A DNA stretch of 64,000 nucleotides from Phlebotomus papatasi (Eukaryota; Arthropoda; Insecta; Diptera; Psychodidae), in NCBI RefSeq assembly GCF_024763615.1, contig NC_077224.1, positions 47,874,712 to 47,938,711 of the forward strand, read 5' to 3'. This document shows positions 1 to 11,585 of this stretch, piece after piece. The position numbers and the translations under genes are program-made. The notes under the pieces are model-generated. The model had not been told where the DNA came from, made no database searches, and was given only the letters and a program-made list of their open reading frames with translations. Position 1 is the stretch's first letter. The number at the start of each line of letters is the position of its first letter.

Positions 1-1068
1 TCATAACTATAATATTTGACCATTTTATGTATAACTTTTCATGAATTTCCATAAAATTTGGCAATTAAGCGACGCCGATTCCTTCCAGCAGTATCTCTGG
101 ACAATATCCCACCTTTCAACTTTTTGTAATTTGCCATTATAACCTAAATTATGAATTATCAAAAAACTGATTATTTCTTGTTATTTATCATCACTCTTAC
201 ACCTATATATTTAACATTGACAGCCTTAAAAATGTACAAATCCACCACTTGCCTATCAAATGACATAAGCTCAAAATGTAACCGGTTTACATAAAGTTGG
301 TTGCACGTTTTCACCATTTTGAATTAGTTTTTTTAATGAGGCAACAAACTTTTGATTTTTCAAAAATGACTAACTTTTGGAAAACAATTATTTTTGATAT
401 GAAATAAAATTAATTATTTTTTTTGAAAATTATAAATAATATCTACGGATTACAAGGAACTCATCTGCAAAAAGAAAAATTTGGAAAAGTATTTTTTTCT
501 ATCATTTTTTTCACTTGATTTCTCAAACATCCATTAGGCAACAAACTATTGACACTCACTGTATATTTTGTAACATCAGAAGTTGTTCCCTCAAAATATA
601 CTTCAAAACATTTTCTTCGGCTCCAGTTGAAGATATACTAAAAATTCTTTGCTTGAAAACATTTCAAATTTCAAATAAGCTTTACTCAGATTCCAATTCA
701 AAAAGCTACAGAGTTTGTATAACCGTGAAGAGTAACAAAAGCTTTAATATTCAATATTTATTAAAGGGGTTTTCTTATTTCTTCAGGTAGATATTTGAGC
801 AAGGTTAAAGTTATAGAACTAAAGATTTAATAAATATATTCTTAAGTTAATTTGCACATTATCGGTCATTCAATTCGAAATTTTAATTAGTCGTATTTGA
901 TTAAGTACACAGAAAAATTCTAAACAAGAAAAGATAAATGTTGGCAAAAAAAAACAAATCAGAAATAAAAAATAAAATTAAGTAAATAAATGAAATAAAT
1001 GGCAATAAATAAAATATTATTTATTAAGTAAATAAATGAAATTTAATAAAAACTAAGTAATATCAAAT
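1..1068. other. AT-rich DNA, nothing recognised
   Basis: The stretch is AT-rich with homopolymer runs and short TAAATAAATG-like low-complexity patches near 960-1060. I see no gene and no repeat boundary. The 91-codon frame at 515 has no family features. Confidence 0.5.
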
Positions 1069-1070
1069 TA

Positions 1071-1945
1071 GGGGAGAGTGGAGCAGTTGTACGAAGGCTT
1101 CGTTTTATTTTTTACATTTTTTTCGAAAAAAATACTTTCTATTACTAATGAGGCACCCAAGCTCCATGTTCACAAAAATATTAATTTCGTAAAGCTTCTC
1201 AAGTGAGTTCTACAATAGGGTAACGTGTTGTATTTCGAGACACTTTTTAGCACTTTCAAATTTCAAACAATTTAACGACTTCTCAAATTATTTTATCTTT
1301 GTTCATACAAATATTTATGTTCCTTATGCTATCCAGAATAAGATTTTTACCGAAAAATGTTGAAAAATGCATCATTTTTTATACAAAATAGCAAAATATG
1401 TAAAGAAGTAAGAATGGTATATTTCGGGACAGTTGGATGTGACAAAAGTGGGACAGACAAAAGCCGCTATTATACAAATAAATACCACTGAGCCTGATCA
1501 TTTACCTTTAAGTAGAAGGTTTAAACTTAACTCTTTCATAAAAATTTTGTTTTAATTTCATTTGTAAAGTGGTTAAAATCGAAGAAAATTCAGCACTGTT
1601 TGTGTTGACATCTGCAAAATTGACCACACTGAAGGTTTTGTAAAAAGTGGAGTGTGCGACTCACACTTTACGCGTATTTCACGCTTTAAATTAATTAAAA
1701 TTTCAGAAGTTTTATGTTTATCTGATACGTAAAGAGCTTAATATTTCATACAACTTAAAAATAATAAGAAAACAAATAATTATAGGATTTTTGATGTATC
1801 CAAAAATACCCACATTATGTCCCGAAAAGCACCTTGTCCAGAAATACCACACGTTGCCCTACAAGTACATTTAAAAAACCGCATTAAAATGAAACTTTTT
1901 AGAATATTTTATTTTCACCATGATTACTGTACTATTTTATTTATT
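1071..1945. mobile_element. TA-flanked GGGGAGAGTGGAGCAGTT element, interrupted, right end not found
   Basis: The left tip follows TA at 1069-1070. The sequence resembles the complete element at 9960-11185 in order (CCATGTTCA, ATTAATTTCGT, GCTTCTC, then GCATTAAAATGAAACTTTTT), so it is the same family. A second element (1218-1859) is inserted in it. The right tip is lost in an ATTTATTT-rich stretch, so the end given is approximate. Confidence 0.65.
1218..1859. mobile_element. TA-flanked GGGTAACGTGTTGTATTTC element
   Basis: The 642-bp element runs from GGGTAACGTGTTGTATTTC to GAAATACCACACGTTGCCC between TA at 1216-1217 and TA at 1860-1861. The words ATTTCGGGACAG and GTCCCGAAA recur inside. It interrupts the element at 1071, which shows the TA target directly. 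Confidence 0.85.
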
Positions 1946-2169
1946 TATTTTATTTATTTAATTGTCTTTTGTAACACAAATCTCTTGAAAGCATAGTGTG
2001 GTTGGTAGCATGGTAATATGAAGAGAAGCAATAAGCGTCTACCACCGTCTTAGCGTTGGTAACCAACTTTGAGAGAAAACGGTGGAAAAGCTCTTTTGCA
2101 GGTTGTGTATGCCAGAAGCAACGTAATAAGTGTGCAGCAGAGTAAGCGTTACAATAATTTCGTATTAGA

Positions 2170-3022
2170 GCAGAATCACATTGACAGTAAAATGCTCACC
2201 GTCACCGTCAAAGCCCTCACCGTATTTCGTTGATTTACGCATTTTCATTGCAATTCTTACGGCGTTATCACACTTGCACATTAAAATTTTATTGTGATTC
2301 ACATTAATTGTTACTTGTGAGCGTCCAAATATGTTATTTGTGTCTTTGAGTCACTTAATATTTGGGGTTTTTCTATTTATTGATAAAGAAGTGGACTTAG
2401 CCTGCAAAAATAAGCTTAAATTTACCTAAAACATAAATATTTTTCACATTAAAAAATTAAAGAGAAAATCGCATTAATTTTTCGCATTAATGCTATAAAT
2501 CAATTTATATCAAATTTTGCGGGCCAAGTCTACCTTCTTATCAACAAATAGATCAAATTTTGAATATAAAATGATTCAAACACACAAATTACACATTTGG
2601 ACTCTCACCAGTGACAATTAATGTGAATCATATTAAAATTTTAATGTGCAAGTGTGATAACACAGTTACGCAAATTTTCCATTACGATATTACCTTATCT
2701 CATACTCGGTGGCATTAGGTGAAAATAATATAAGAAAATTGAATAAATAAAGCGAAAATGCGATAAACGGTAAGCAAAAAAAAACTGTAGGATTTTTTTG
2801 CTACAGTTTTTCGTACAGTTTTTTTGCTCACCGTTTATCGCATTTTCGTTTTATTTCTTCAATTTTTTTATATTATTTTCACCTAGTGTCACCGAGTATG
2901 AGATAATGTAACACGGTAATTGAGAATTTGCTTAAAAATTACAATGAAAATGCGTAAATCAACGAAATACGGTGAGGGCTTTGACGGTGACGGTGAGCAT
3001 TTTACTGTCAATGTGATTCTGC
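2170..3022. repeat. Long palindrome, arms about 220 bp, with a 0.4-kb insertion in the left arm
   Basis: The left arm starts GCAGAATCACATTGACAGTA and the right arm ends with its reverse complement. Arms pair through CTCACCGTCACCGTCAAAGC, the CATACTCGGTG block and GCGAAAATGCGATAAACGG to a centre near 2793-2800 (ACTGTAG, GATTTTTTTG, CTACAGT). Only the left arm carries the element at about 2262-2668, so the palindrome is older than that insertion. It is probably a foldback transposon. Its target duplication is unclear. Confidence 0.85.
2262..2668. mobile_element. TIR element, TTATCACACTTGCACATT ends, copy 1
   Basis: The ends are inverted repeats of about 45 bp containing TTATCACACTTGCACATT and ATGTGATTCACATTAATTGT. 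A likely 5-bp target duplication TTACG flanks it (left at about 2256-2260, right in AGTTACGC), and the opposite palindrome arm shows the empty site. A second copy lies at 60660-61066. No transposase is encoded. Confidence 0.75.
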
Positions 3023-3053
3023 CCTTATTCTGGATTTGGCCAGAGAATGGATA

Positions 3054-3307
3054 CACTGAGAGAAATCCGAAAAGGTTAAAATAACATTGCGGAAAAGTTT
3101 ATTTTGCTCTGCAGTATTGATCCGAAATCAGTGTAAATATTATGCTTTTTAGGTGTATTAGGAGTTAAAGTTACCCTTTTTTATATCAATTTTACCCTTA
3201 AAAAGATGTAAAATTAACATTAAAAAATATTGATATATTTTTACACCTAAAAAGTGGTAAAGTTATGAGGAAAAAAAGTTAATCGCGTCCCCGTTTTTTT
3301 CTCAGTG
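3054..3307. mobile_element. MITE with CACTGAGA ends, copy 1
   Basis: The 254-bp element has ends CACTGAGAGAAATCC and TTTTTTTCTCAGTG and lies between TA dinucleotides (3052-3053 and 3308-3309). The CACTGAG tip and TA target fit a Tc1-type non-autonomous element. The inside has paired TTTTTAGGTGTA and TACACCTAAAAA words. Confidence 0.7.
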
Positions 3308-3557
3308 TATGACGGGAACAATTAAAGGCGGAGGTTTTACGTAGGGGCTCACGCCTCTCTTCACTGATCACACTATTCCCTAAGATACCTTTAGGTTCTT
3401 GGGGATAACGGACGTGTTTTCTCAGTAGTCTGCCTTGGGTTTGAGGGTGACCTTACACTTCCCGCAGCTGATCTCACCTTTCGGCGCAATGATTCTGGGT
3501 GGCAGCTGAACACTGTAATTGCACTGTCAATGGCTCCCTGAGAAAATTTCTCTGGTA

Positions 3558-3789
3558 GGGGAAACCGGGGTACCACTAGCCAGCGGTATAATTAGACAAT
3601 GGATTTTTCTTGTTTCCCTTAAAATGTACAATTAGCAAAGTATTTTTTAATGAAAGTAGGAACACATCCCCATATTCCCAGAAATACTTATGTCTGATCC
3701 TGTTGTCTTACAATTTAGAAGCATTTTTATAAAATTGATATAAAATTGTAATTTTGATGTTAGTTTTTGACCTAGCATTTGGTTTTCTG
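3558..3789. mobile_element. Left end of a TA-flanked GGGGAAACCGGGGTACCAC element
   Basis: GGGGAAACCGGGGTACCAC follows TA at 3556-3557 and resembles the tips at 11215 and 41589. No right tip is found. The SINE at 3790 lies next to it, so the stated end is only the point where the SINE's target duplication ends. Confidence 0.45.
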
Positions 3790-4060
3790 GCTCTCAATAG
3801 GGCAAGTGATAGAGCACTCGCTCTATGATGCAAGTGTCCCGGGTTCAAATCCCCTTTAGGTCACCAGGAATTTTTCTGGCGTTAAAGGTGTTCGAATTGC
3901 ATCCAGTGAGCTTCACTGCACTTGATTAAACGGGGCATGGGACTGACAACCCCATTCCTGTATAAGAAAAAATAACAACGGATGTCCCGAACTCCCCTTG
4001 TGGGAAGGCCTAGTTCCTCTATGGAATGTTGTGCCACCATTATTATTATATTATTATTTT
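3790..4060 (+). mobile_element. tRNA-derived SINE with 13-bp target duplication, copy 1
   Basis: The head resembles a tRNA, with an A box in AAGTGATAGAGCACTCG and a B box GGGTTCAAATCCC at 3841-3853. A non-tRNA body follows (CACTGCACTTGATTAAACGG) and then a tail of ATT repeats. A perfect 13-bp direct repeat ATTTGGTTTTCTG lies on both sides (3777-3789 and 4061-4073), the mark of LINE-driven insertion. Pol III transcription from the internal boxes is expected in the family. Nothing shows whether this copy is active. Confidence 0.9.
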
Positions 4061-6197
4061 ATTTGGTTTTCTGAGTTTTTAGTCAAGATATCATAGTTTT
4101 ACCTTGTTTCTTGTTTAGTAAAGTTAATTAAAAGATATTTTTCACTTGGGATATTAATTCTTTACTTTCTTATAAGATGATAAACACTGACACCACCCTC
4201 GGGGCAAATATAGCCACTGAGAAATTGTAAGGAGGAATAATTCAAGGTCATTATTGTTTGTAAGTGAGAAGTTGACCTATTCTGAAAAAAAAATGTTTTG
4301 TTAAATTAACAAAAAAAGTTTGTGAAAAGAGTGTTCTTCCATACAGAATATGGAAAAGTTTTATTAAATCGACGGTCAACCGGATCTTGTTCAAAGTTTG
4401 TGAAAAGGGCATTTATTCATATAAAATGTGAGAAAAAGTTCTGTCAATGTGGTAAACAATATCCTATTGACAAAATTTTGACAAGATCCATTTGTCTGTT
4501 TAACAAGATATTTTTTCAGAGTAGATAATCTATGCAAAACAGTTTATAATAAATTGCTATTTTTTTTTTTAACTAATTTTACTATATCTTTTATTAAAGT
4601 GAGATACCAATTGTGTTTTTATTTAAACAAAAGAAAAAAAATTATAAGGCGCCTAAGTTATGTAGTGTATTACTAAGTCTTATATTAATTTCCTTTATTT
4701 CATTAAATCGTGGATCAAGAACAATTTTCTGTATACACAGCAAGACATAATGCGATTTAAGAGGGGATAAATGCTCATAATTCTGCATCAATGTTATGTT
4801 CACTTTAAGTGTAAGTGTTTAGTCTTCAACCTCATGATATTCCCCATTCAATCCCCCCATAATTTCACGATAATTCCATCCTCAGATGAAAAAAAATTGC
4901 AGTTAAAGTGAAAGTGTGAGCTACGTGCTACAAGAAGTTGGATTTTAACGCATTGGGTTGGGAACGAAATAATTTACGATAATGGGAAATACTGATTAAC
5001 GCGCCAGTTTAGCAACCCCTATCAGCGGGAAGTTTTGCTTTTCAATAAATGCCCGGGGCCCTTTCCTATGTTCGAATTGATTCACAGCAGGTGTATGTGT
5101 TCTTCTTCAGCTCCCCATATCATGTTTCGTTTCTTCCAGAGGTCTTCCCCCCTTGGAAAACTATCTCTGCGCGAACAAGCCATGTGATTCTATCATTTAT
5201 GATGAAGGTCGCTGAGGATACGTAGGTTTGAGGTGAAATAACCCCTAAGCAACAAAAACTTCTTTTATACCATAGGTTTTAGTGTTAACTTTAGAGAAAT
5301 TCTCTACTTCTGTGGTCGTACCACTCACATCAGTAACAAACCACAATAGCGTGGTACTTTGTTCTTTCCCCTGCAATTGCTTCCCAGTGAATTACAATTC
5401 TGTTTCAAGAAGCTCTTCATGATGAAAATTTACTGTGAAAGGAACATTGGATGAGGAGGAAACTCTTCTCGCGCTTGTGGGTGAATTAAGGATGAAATGT
5501 GGTGTGAAATTTGATGAGTACTGCTATATGGCATGGTAGTCAAATTTTGCCAACACACAAAATTGAAGAAATTTACTCTGTATAGTATCCTCTTTGATAC
5601 TAAAGCCTGGACAAGTTCTCTCTCTCTACGAATTTATTCAAAATATTCCCATATCCATTTGGAGAATAATGCAAAATTCTCCTAGCTTCCTTTCATCATG
5701 CCAAGACATTGCATGGTTCTGTCGACAGAAAATATCATATTTATTATTCCATCTTTATTTGTATTCGTGATATATTTAAATTTCGTGCAAATTCTCACAA
5801 AGTACCCAATATCGTGTATCTTTTCTAAGCACTTGACTCTGATAAATTTCTCCGGTACATTTTATATGCTTGTCTTCTTTCAACCACATAAATTCTATAT
5901 GTGTCATGAGTCGCAGCTAGAATAATTAATGTTATGGCTCTAAATATGAAAGCCTAGATAAGCTTATGGCAGATAAGCTTCTGTTAAGTCAACCTTGGAA
6001 TGTGTGAAATTTCGATTATGAGTTGAATTTTAAAGACGAAATTTATGCAGACTGTTGTCAATAGGCAAAATTAATACTCGACCTATTTCTTTACTCTTAA
6101 ATTAAGCTTCTTATAAGAACATTTTTTGAGAATTTCTTCAAAGAATCCCAGCTATTATAAGCTTATCGTGGTCTTTTTTAAAATAAATTATCATTTA
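4061..6197. other. Upstream or intronic DNA, nothing recognised
   Basis: I see no gene and no clear repeat in this stretch. It includes the fairly GC-rich patch near 5030-5220 and only chance open frames (for example 5698-5925). Confidence 0.5.
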
Positions 6198-6412
6198 GGG
6201 ACAGGTTGGGTTACTTTGAGCTGTGAGGCTACGTTATTATACGACTTTTTCGCATATTTCAAAAAGAAACTGGGTTTTAATATTATGTAATTTGGATAGA
6301 TAAAACAATTGTAGATCTAAATAAAATAATTGTAAGGACCATCTTCATTTAGATATAGGCGAAAAAATCAGATATAAATGTAGCCTCACAGCTCAAAGCA
6401 GCCTCATCGCCT
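6198..6412. mobile_element. Degenerate GGGACAGGTTGGG inverted-repeat element
   Basis: The left end GGGACAGGTTGGGTTAC after TA (6196-6197) leads into TTTGAGCTGTGAGGCTAC. The inverse TAGCCTCACAGCTCAAAG occurs at 6380-6398. The right tip is decayed. Confidence 0.5.
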
Positions 6413-6522
6413 CTTCTTCATATTCTTATTATTTTTTTAATATTCTAATGTAAATTAATAAAATTTCTTTAATTTATTGAATTTTATTTATTTTTAAACG
6501 TAAAAGCAAAATTATTGATTTA

Positions 6523-7161
6523 GGGAAAAGCACGGTATCTTCGGACGACTCAAGCTTTGGACAATTTATTTTTTTCTGTTTTTTAAATGGGTTTGATCCA
6601 TGGCTCTTTAGGCAATTTGACTCTGGACTAGCTATTAGGTTATAGGGTAAGTGTGCCAAATTTCGCCATAGTTGCATGCAAGCGTCAAAGTCTCAAGTTT
6701 GAAATGTAATATTTTAAATACAAATCGATTTTTTTATTCTTTCTTCTTAAAGAGTGTTGCTTGGAATCTTGTAAAGAGTTTATCGTCTTAATTTACTCTA
6801 TATTCATTCTTAATACATTTGAAAATGAATAAAAATATAGACATAGCTTTGGTTCCCTATTTCGGCAACCTTCATTCTCATAGTTCCTTGCCCTTCGGGA
6901 ATTCTTCAAGAATAATTTTCACGTCATCTCGCTTGTCTAAGCTACATTTTTTGTTATTCTTTTGCATTGTATAATCTTTAGAGTACGTAAAATCTAAAAG
7001 TTCAAGGAAATTCGAGGAACAAAAAAGGTGGCCGAAATTACAAGCTGACCGGAATTAGGCACACTTACCCAAATATCATAATGAATTAAAATCATTAAAA
7101 ACTTTTAGAAAAAAATGAGTTGTTCGAAGCTTGAATCGTTTGAAGGCAGTGTGCTTTCCCC
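6523..7161. mobile_element. TA-flanked GGGAAAAGCAC element carrying a nested element
   Basis: It lies between TA at 6521-6522 and TA at 7162-7163. The left end GGGAAAAGCACGGTATCTTC pairs with the right end AAGGCAGTGTGCTTTCCCC, and the pairing continues for about 50 bp (ACTCAAGCTT, AAGCTTGAAT). The element at 6645-7070 is inserted in it. Related copies lie at 52327 and 54855. Confidence 0.8.
6645..7070. mobile_element. TA-flanked GGGTAAGTGTGCCAAATT element, copy 1 (nested)
   Basis: The left end GGGTAAGTGTGCCAAATTTC and the right end GGCACACTTACCC form inverted repeats. The left target is TA, the right one now reads AA. The internal sequence matches 19562-19976 in inverse orientation. Confidence 0.8.
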
Positions 7162-7199
7162 TATTTGATTATTAATCAGTAATTAGACTAAATTATTTA

Positions 7200-9830
7200 A
7201 AATCGAGGAATCGATAGCTAGCCTTAAGATGCCCTTTATATCCCTCGTGTGCCTTTATTAGGTTCAAAACCAATTTGTTGCATGCACGAACCCAAATAAT
7301 CTTTTGGGCAACGTCCCATCATCTTTAACAGACAGGAGATGCCTTTTTCCATATATATTCAATGCTAGGCACTTCCATAAAAAGTGCTCCACAGCCTCCA
7401 GAGAAACTCTACAACCTCTGCAGACTGCTGTGTATTCCATATTACTTAAATTACTTCTGTCCAAATCCAGTAAAGAGCCGCAATCAAGGCCTTAGATTGC
7501 CCACATTCTTTACAATCCTTCCACACTCAGAAAAGAGCTCTGTAGAAACAGCTCTTAATTTAGCTCTTGAAATAAGAACGGGCAATTGTGTCTTGGGTTA
7601 AAGACTATTTTACTTGAACGAAAGCATTTTTTTTAAAACGTGCTTTGGCTCAAGAACGTACAGTGTTTGAATTTTCAAAGATTAAAAAAAATGTCTCTGA
7701 AGGAAATTTAAGCACCGAGCAGATCTTGGAGCAAAGCATAACGGGCTTTGATTCCAGTATTAGATTTTCTCTGCTGTATCGCAACAATATTGACGTACAC
7801 TCACAAATAATAAACGCAATTGAATTTCACGTTTTTTTATTGAACTATCACTGTATACATTTTTAATCTATTGTATTTCACATTCCCTATTCTTTTTTAT
7901 TAAAATCTAAGCGAAATTGATCACTTTTTGTCCAAATCAAAACTCACATTTAGGAAGATTTTTTTCCATCCGACTATCGATGAGCGAGATGCCCGACATG
8001 TTTACAAGTTTTTTTTCACCGGAACCATCTCGCAAAAATCTTTTAAATTTTTCGCTATATAACATTTTTAAATAAAAAATCACTGTTGCACAACACTCCA
8101 GAGGCTCGAGCGAGCTTGTGAGTCACAATGTTTTGTTTTTCAGAAAAAAATATTTTTGTATTTTTCGATCAATAATTCTCCTAATTTTCACATAATTCTT
8201 GTCGGCACTGTATTTTTTTGAACCACAAGACACTTCACTACTCGTAAAGGCTTCCTCCACAATTTTCACTATAATTTTATTAATAAAACTCGCGAAAACA
8301 ATCACCACTTTGCGAATTAATTGGACTGTAAATTATTTTGTCTGCCATTTGACAGCACTGAAAGCCACTGGAAATTTTCTAGTGAGATGATATTTCGCTT
8401 AAGATACGCCAGCTCTTAGTTGATCTGTTTTAGAGCACAGCTCTTAATTCAAAGCACGACATGTTTAGGTTGATTCGGCTCTTAAAATATTCTTACAGAC
8501 AAGAGCTGTATTTTTGCAAATCCAATACAAAGTTAGAACTGCCCTTTTCTGAGTGCAAGACTGTCGTTGACTAGTATGCAATGCATCAGCCACCTTATCC
8601 TTCAAAACCTCGCCCAAGATGCCCAGGACAGTCAAGGGCCCACAAAATCCTTCAAAGAAGCCTCTCTTGCTAAGATGTCAGTCCTTGAATGAGGACACTT
8701 GAATGAGATGAACACCACATATCCCGTATGTCGTTTCAATATCCCATCTTTTGAAGCCTAATCCGGCACTACTTTAAGAGTCCTGAGCGGAAAACCCTAG
8801 TCCTGAATGATCTACAATTCGTTGATCTTGCTAATCATTCAGTCTGATCATTTCCACGACAAACCCTCTTTCACTTAGCTGCGCTAAGAATCTAGCAATC
8901 ATCTATTGCTATATTCCACAGTAGAGGAGAAAGAACTCCTCCCTGCGGGAAATCCTTGTTTACAATTGCGGCGATATCTTCACTCTCCTCAGCTCGAACC
9001 CGGACCTTTCTCATCACTAGAAGCGCCTTTGTCCAACTACCAATCACTTTCAATTCAATTCATTTCAGTTTATAATTTCTCTTCAATTAATGCTCCGTTG
9101 CGTTTGCCGCCGACTTACCACGACCGATCTCATCAGGTAAACGGCAGAAACCCTGAATCACAAAGCGTTTATGCCAAGATTTATAATTTTATGAATTACA
9201 ATTTCAATCAGTTAAGAAGGCTATCGTTTCGTGACGAAATGGCAACAAGAGCAAGCATATTAAAGGATTAGTGCCAGCTTGGTCAAAAAAGGCACGTGTT
9301 ACAGACACTTGGATTCATTAAAGGCGGGGGGAGGGCAGAGAATTTTACTCAAAGGACCTAGATAGAGGTTTTGTTTCTTAGGTGTGGGAAGAGCTAGGAA
9401 AGCCTAGACGAACAGAGCACAATGGTGAAGGCGTCATAATGCTGAAGGCGCTCTGTAATCCACAGTCAGAGGCCCAATCAAGAGTGTATTCCACGGAGTA
9501 AACTTAGGATGAACTTTTAGGATAATAGCAATGGCCTATGTCATACAAGCCCACCCTGTACATCGGTGGGTAAAAAAACAGGCAAAGGGCCCATAAACTT
9601 AGTTTTTACTTACGGTTTTTAGTTGTAACTCATTTTATTTATTATGGATGCCTGACTAACTTTATCAAAAGCACCTTCGACATTTAGGAACGTGCCAAGC
9701 ACAATTTCTTTAAAATGAAAAACTTGTTCAAATTCCCGAACCACAATGTGAAGGGCACTATCCGTTGACTTTCCTGCCAAAAATGCATGTTTGGTCATGT
9801 ACATAGCTTTTCCATTGTTTTTAACAAAAC
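7200..9830 (-). mobile_element. Decayed LINE (R1/LOA/I-like reverse transcriptase), interrupted
   Basis: On the minus strand three pieces occur in the correct order. First, HAFLAGKSTDSALH and FLNVEGAFDKVS (9619-9804) match the start of the reverse transcriptase. Second, PQGGVLSPLLWN (8913-8948) is the PQG motif. Third, CRGCRVSLEAVEHFLWKC near 7370-7430 is the C-x2-C-x7-H-x4-C knuckle that ends such proteins. Stops and frameshifts are frequent and no YADD core was found. A 1-kb DNA element (7524-8555) is inserted. Outer limits are approximate. Confidence 0.75.
7524..8555. mobile_element. DNA element with CACTCAGAAAAG ends, copy 1
   Basis: The ends are CACTCAGAAAAGAGC and its inverse GCCCTTTTCTGAGTG, a near-perfect 15-bp inverted repeat. 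The subterminal words AGAGCTC, AGCTCTTAA and AAGAGCTG are repeated near both ends. No transposase domain is recognised. A second copy in inverse orientation lies at 36529-38574. No clear target duplication is visible, so the superfamily is open. Confidence 0.8.
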
Positions 9831-9959
9831 GTTGTTACCCTTATAGGTGTGTGTGAGTGATTAAACAACCTAATAAGGGTCCTTTCTTGGTCTAGGAATA
9901 AAAACTATCCTTGCCAGTCGCTATCTTTCTGATAATTATCTGGTTATGAGTAACCAATA

Positions 9960-11185
9960 GGGGAGGGTGGGGCAGTTTAACGTCGGGGCAGTTTCAATTT
10001 TTGCATATTCTTCTTATACTTTTGAAAGGAATGGGATAAAACCTATATGTTATTGAAGAGATAACTGAAACCCATGTTCATAAAAATAATTAATTTCGTG
10101 ACGCTTCTCGTTTGAATTCTGTAATTTATTTTATAAAACTGCATCAAAATGAAACTTTTTGTAATGTTTTATTTTCAACAAATTTTGAACTATTGCACTT
10201 TTCTATTTAAGTAACATAATTGTATTAAATTACCAGTGGTTTTATGATTATTATAAGGCATTTAGCGTTGAATGAATTCTAAGGCGGTTCTGACAATTTT
10301 GATTTGAGTTCCGAAAGTACGTGAGGGGCAGTTTCATGTAAGCACACGGAGAAGTTTCCAGTGTCTAACAATTTACTTTTTTAATCAAAATTAACTTAAA
10401 ATGATCATTGAAAACGTTTTGTAGCTGTTTTTGTTCATAAAGTTCGAAATTATTAGAAGTAGTATTTCCTAAAAGGTCATAAAAAAAATTTAAAAAAATA
10501 AGCTTTCAGTGTTTTTTTTTTCAAGTGCTTAAAAATGATGAATTTAATTATTATAATATCTTTTCAGAATACTTTCAGCAAGATATTGTAATTTTTTTTA
10601 GTATTATAAAAATTCAAGACTTTGAAATATTGTTATAAAACTGTTATACTAAAAAGGACATGTTCTAAGGCGTTATATGATCCAACAATGCACAGAATTA
10701 GTTTAGCACTACAAAAGACATTTCTTTCGTATAAAAATTTAAAGAAAATTGCTCAATTAATGAGAAATTGGCTTAGAAATCTTTGGCGATATTTTATTTT
10801 CCCTGTATGATTAATTAGTTATAAAGTTCTTGTTCGATTACATTTTTATGTTTTAGAGTCTTAGATGACTTCAAAATAGTAATTTTAATCAATTCTGGTA
10901 TCGCAATTTTCCTATAAACACGTTTTATCTTTCTCAAAATTGCCTCATATTTATCTTGAAATTGCTCCGCAATGGGGGACTTTCACACATTCTTCCTTTC
11001 AAGTGAAATGAATTTCTCCACAATAGACTAATGAAATTAAAGGATTATTGATGTTATTTTTATTAACCCTAAACCCAACTGTAATTCAAAGAATATACGA
11101 AGTTTCACTTCAGTTCATCATCTTTTTGCAAAATGGTCTCAAAATCCATTTTGCAATTTAGGAGCGAAACTGCCCCACCCTTCCC
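9960..11185. mobile_element. TA-flanked GGGGAGGGTGGGGCAGTTT element, complete
   Basis: The 1,226-bp element lies between TA at 9958-9959 and TA at 11186-11187. Its ends pair (GGGGAGGGTGGGGCAGTTT with GAAACTGCCCCACCCTTCCC). GGGGCAGTTTC recurs inside near 9985 and 10325. The interior is very AT-rich with no credible transposase. A related copy starts at 1071. Confidence 0.85.
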
Positions 11186-11214
11186 TAACTAATTATTGTC
11201 TGAAAATCAATGTA

Positions 11215-11422
11215 GGGGAAACTGGGGCACCGCAAAACACGCGGTACCACCAAACACTGCGATTTTTTAGTCGGATATTGGATATCATAGGATAAGACCG
11301 ATAGGAATTTATAGGCACTATAGGGATGCTTTTCCACTGAAGGAATGATCGAGATAGTCCAGTTTAGAAATAAAAATTAGTGTTTGGTGGTACCCCGTGC
11401 TTGGTGGTGCCCCAGTTTCCCC
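11215..11422. mobile_element. TA-flanked GGGGAAACTGGGGCACC element
   Basis: This 208-bp element lies between TA pairs, with GGGGAAACTGGGGCACC and its exact inverse at the other end. The word GGTACCACCAAACAC is paired with GTGTTTGGTGGTACC inside, giving nested inverted repeats. It begins only 29 bases after the previous element ends. Confidence 0.88.
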
Positions 11423-11439
11423 TAATACTCCTGTGGTAT

Positions 11440-11585
11440 TTTGAGGTGGTCTTACGAGTGATTTATAAATCAGTTTAAATCGGTTGCTTTACCGGTGAAT
11501 GGAATATGTGAAAGTACTTTTAAGGTAAAGGACAAAGGGTATAGGATCTAATTCAAGCATGAGATACTTTGCCATCCCTTGCTAT
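11440..11585 (+). repeat. ACCGGTT-rich dispersed repeat, 3' part
   Basis: The order GTGATTTATAAATC, TTTAAATCGGTTG, ACCGGTGAATGG, GAAAGTACTTTTAAGG and TTTGCCATCCC is shared with the fuller copies at 16975, 23990 (inverse) and 30463. Confidence 0.7.

Noticed and set aside
3790..3862. A possible functional tRNA gene
   Set aside because: The A and B boxes are clear, but the sequence runs into a SINE body and tail and is repeated elsewhere with target duplications. The cloverleaf is not convincing.
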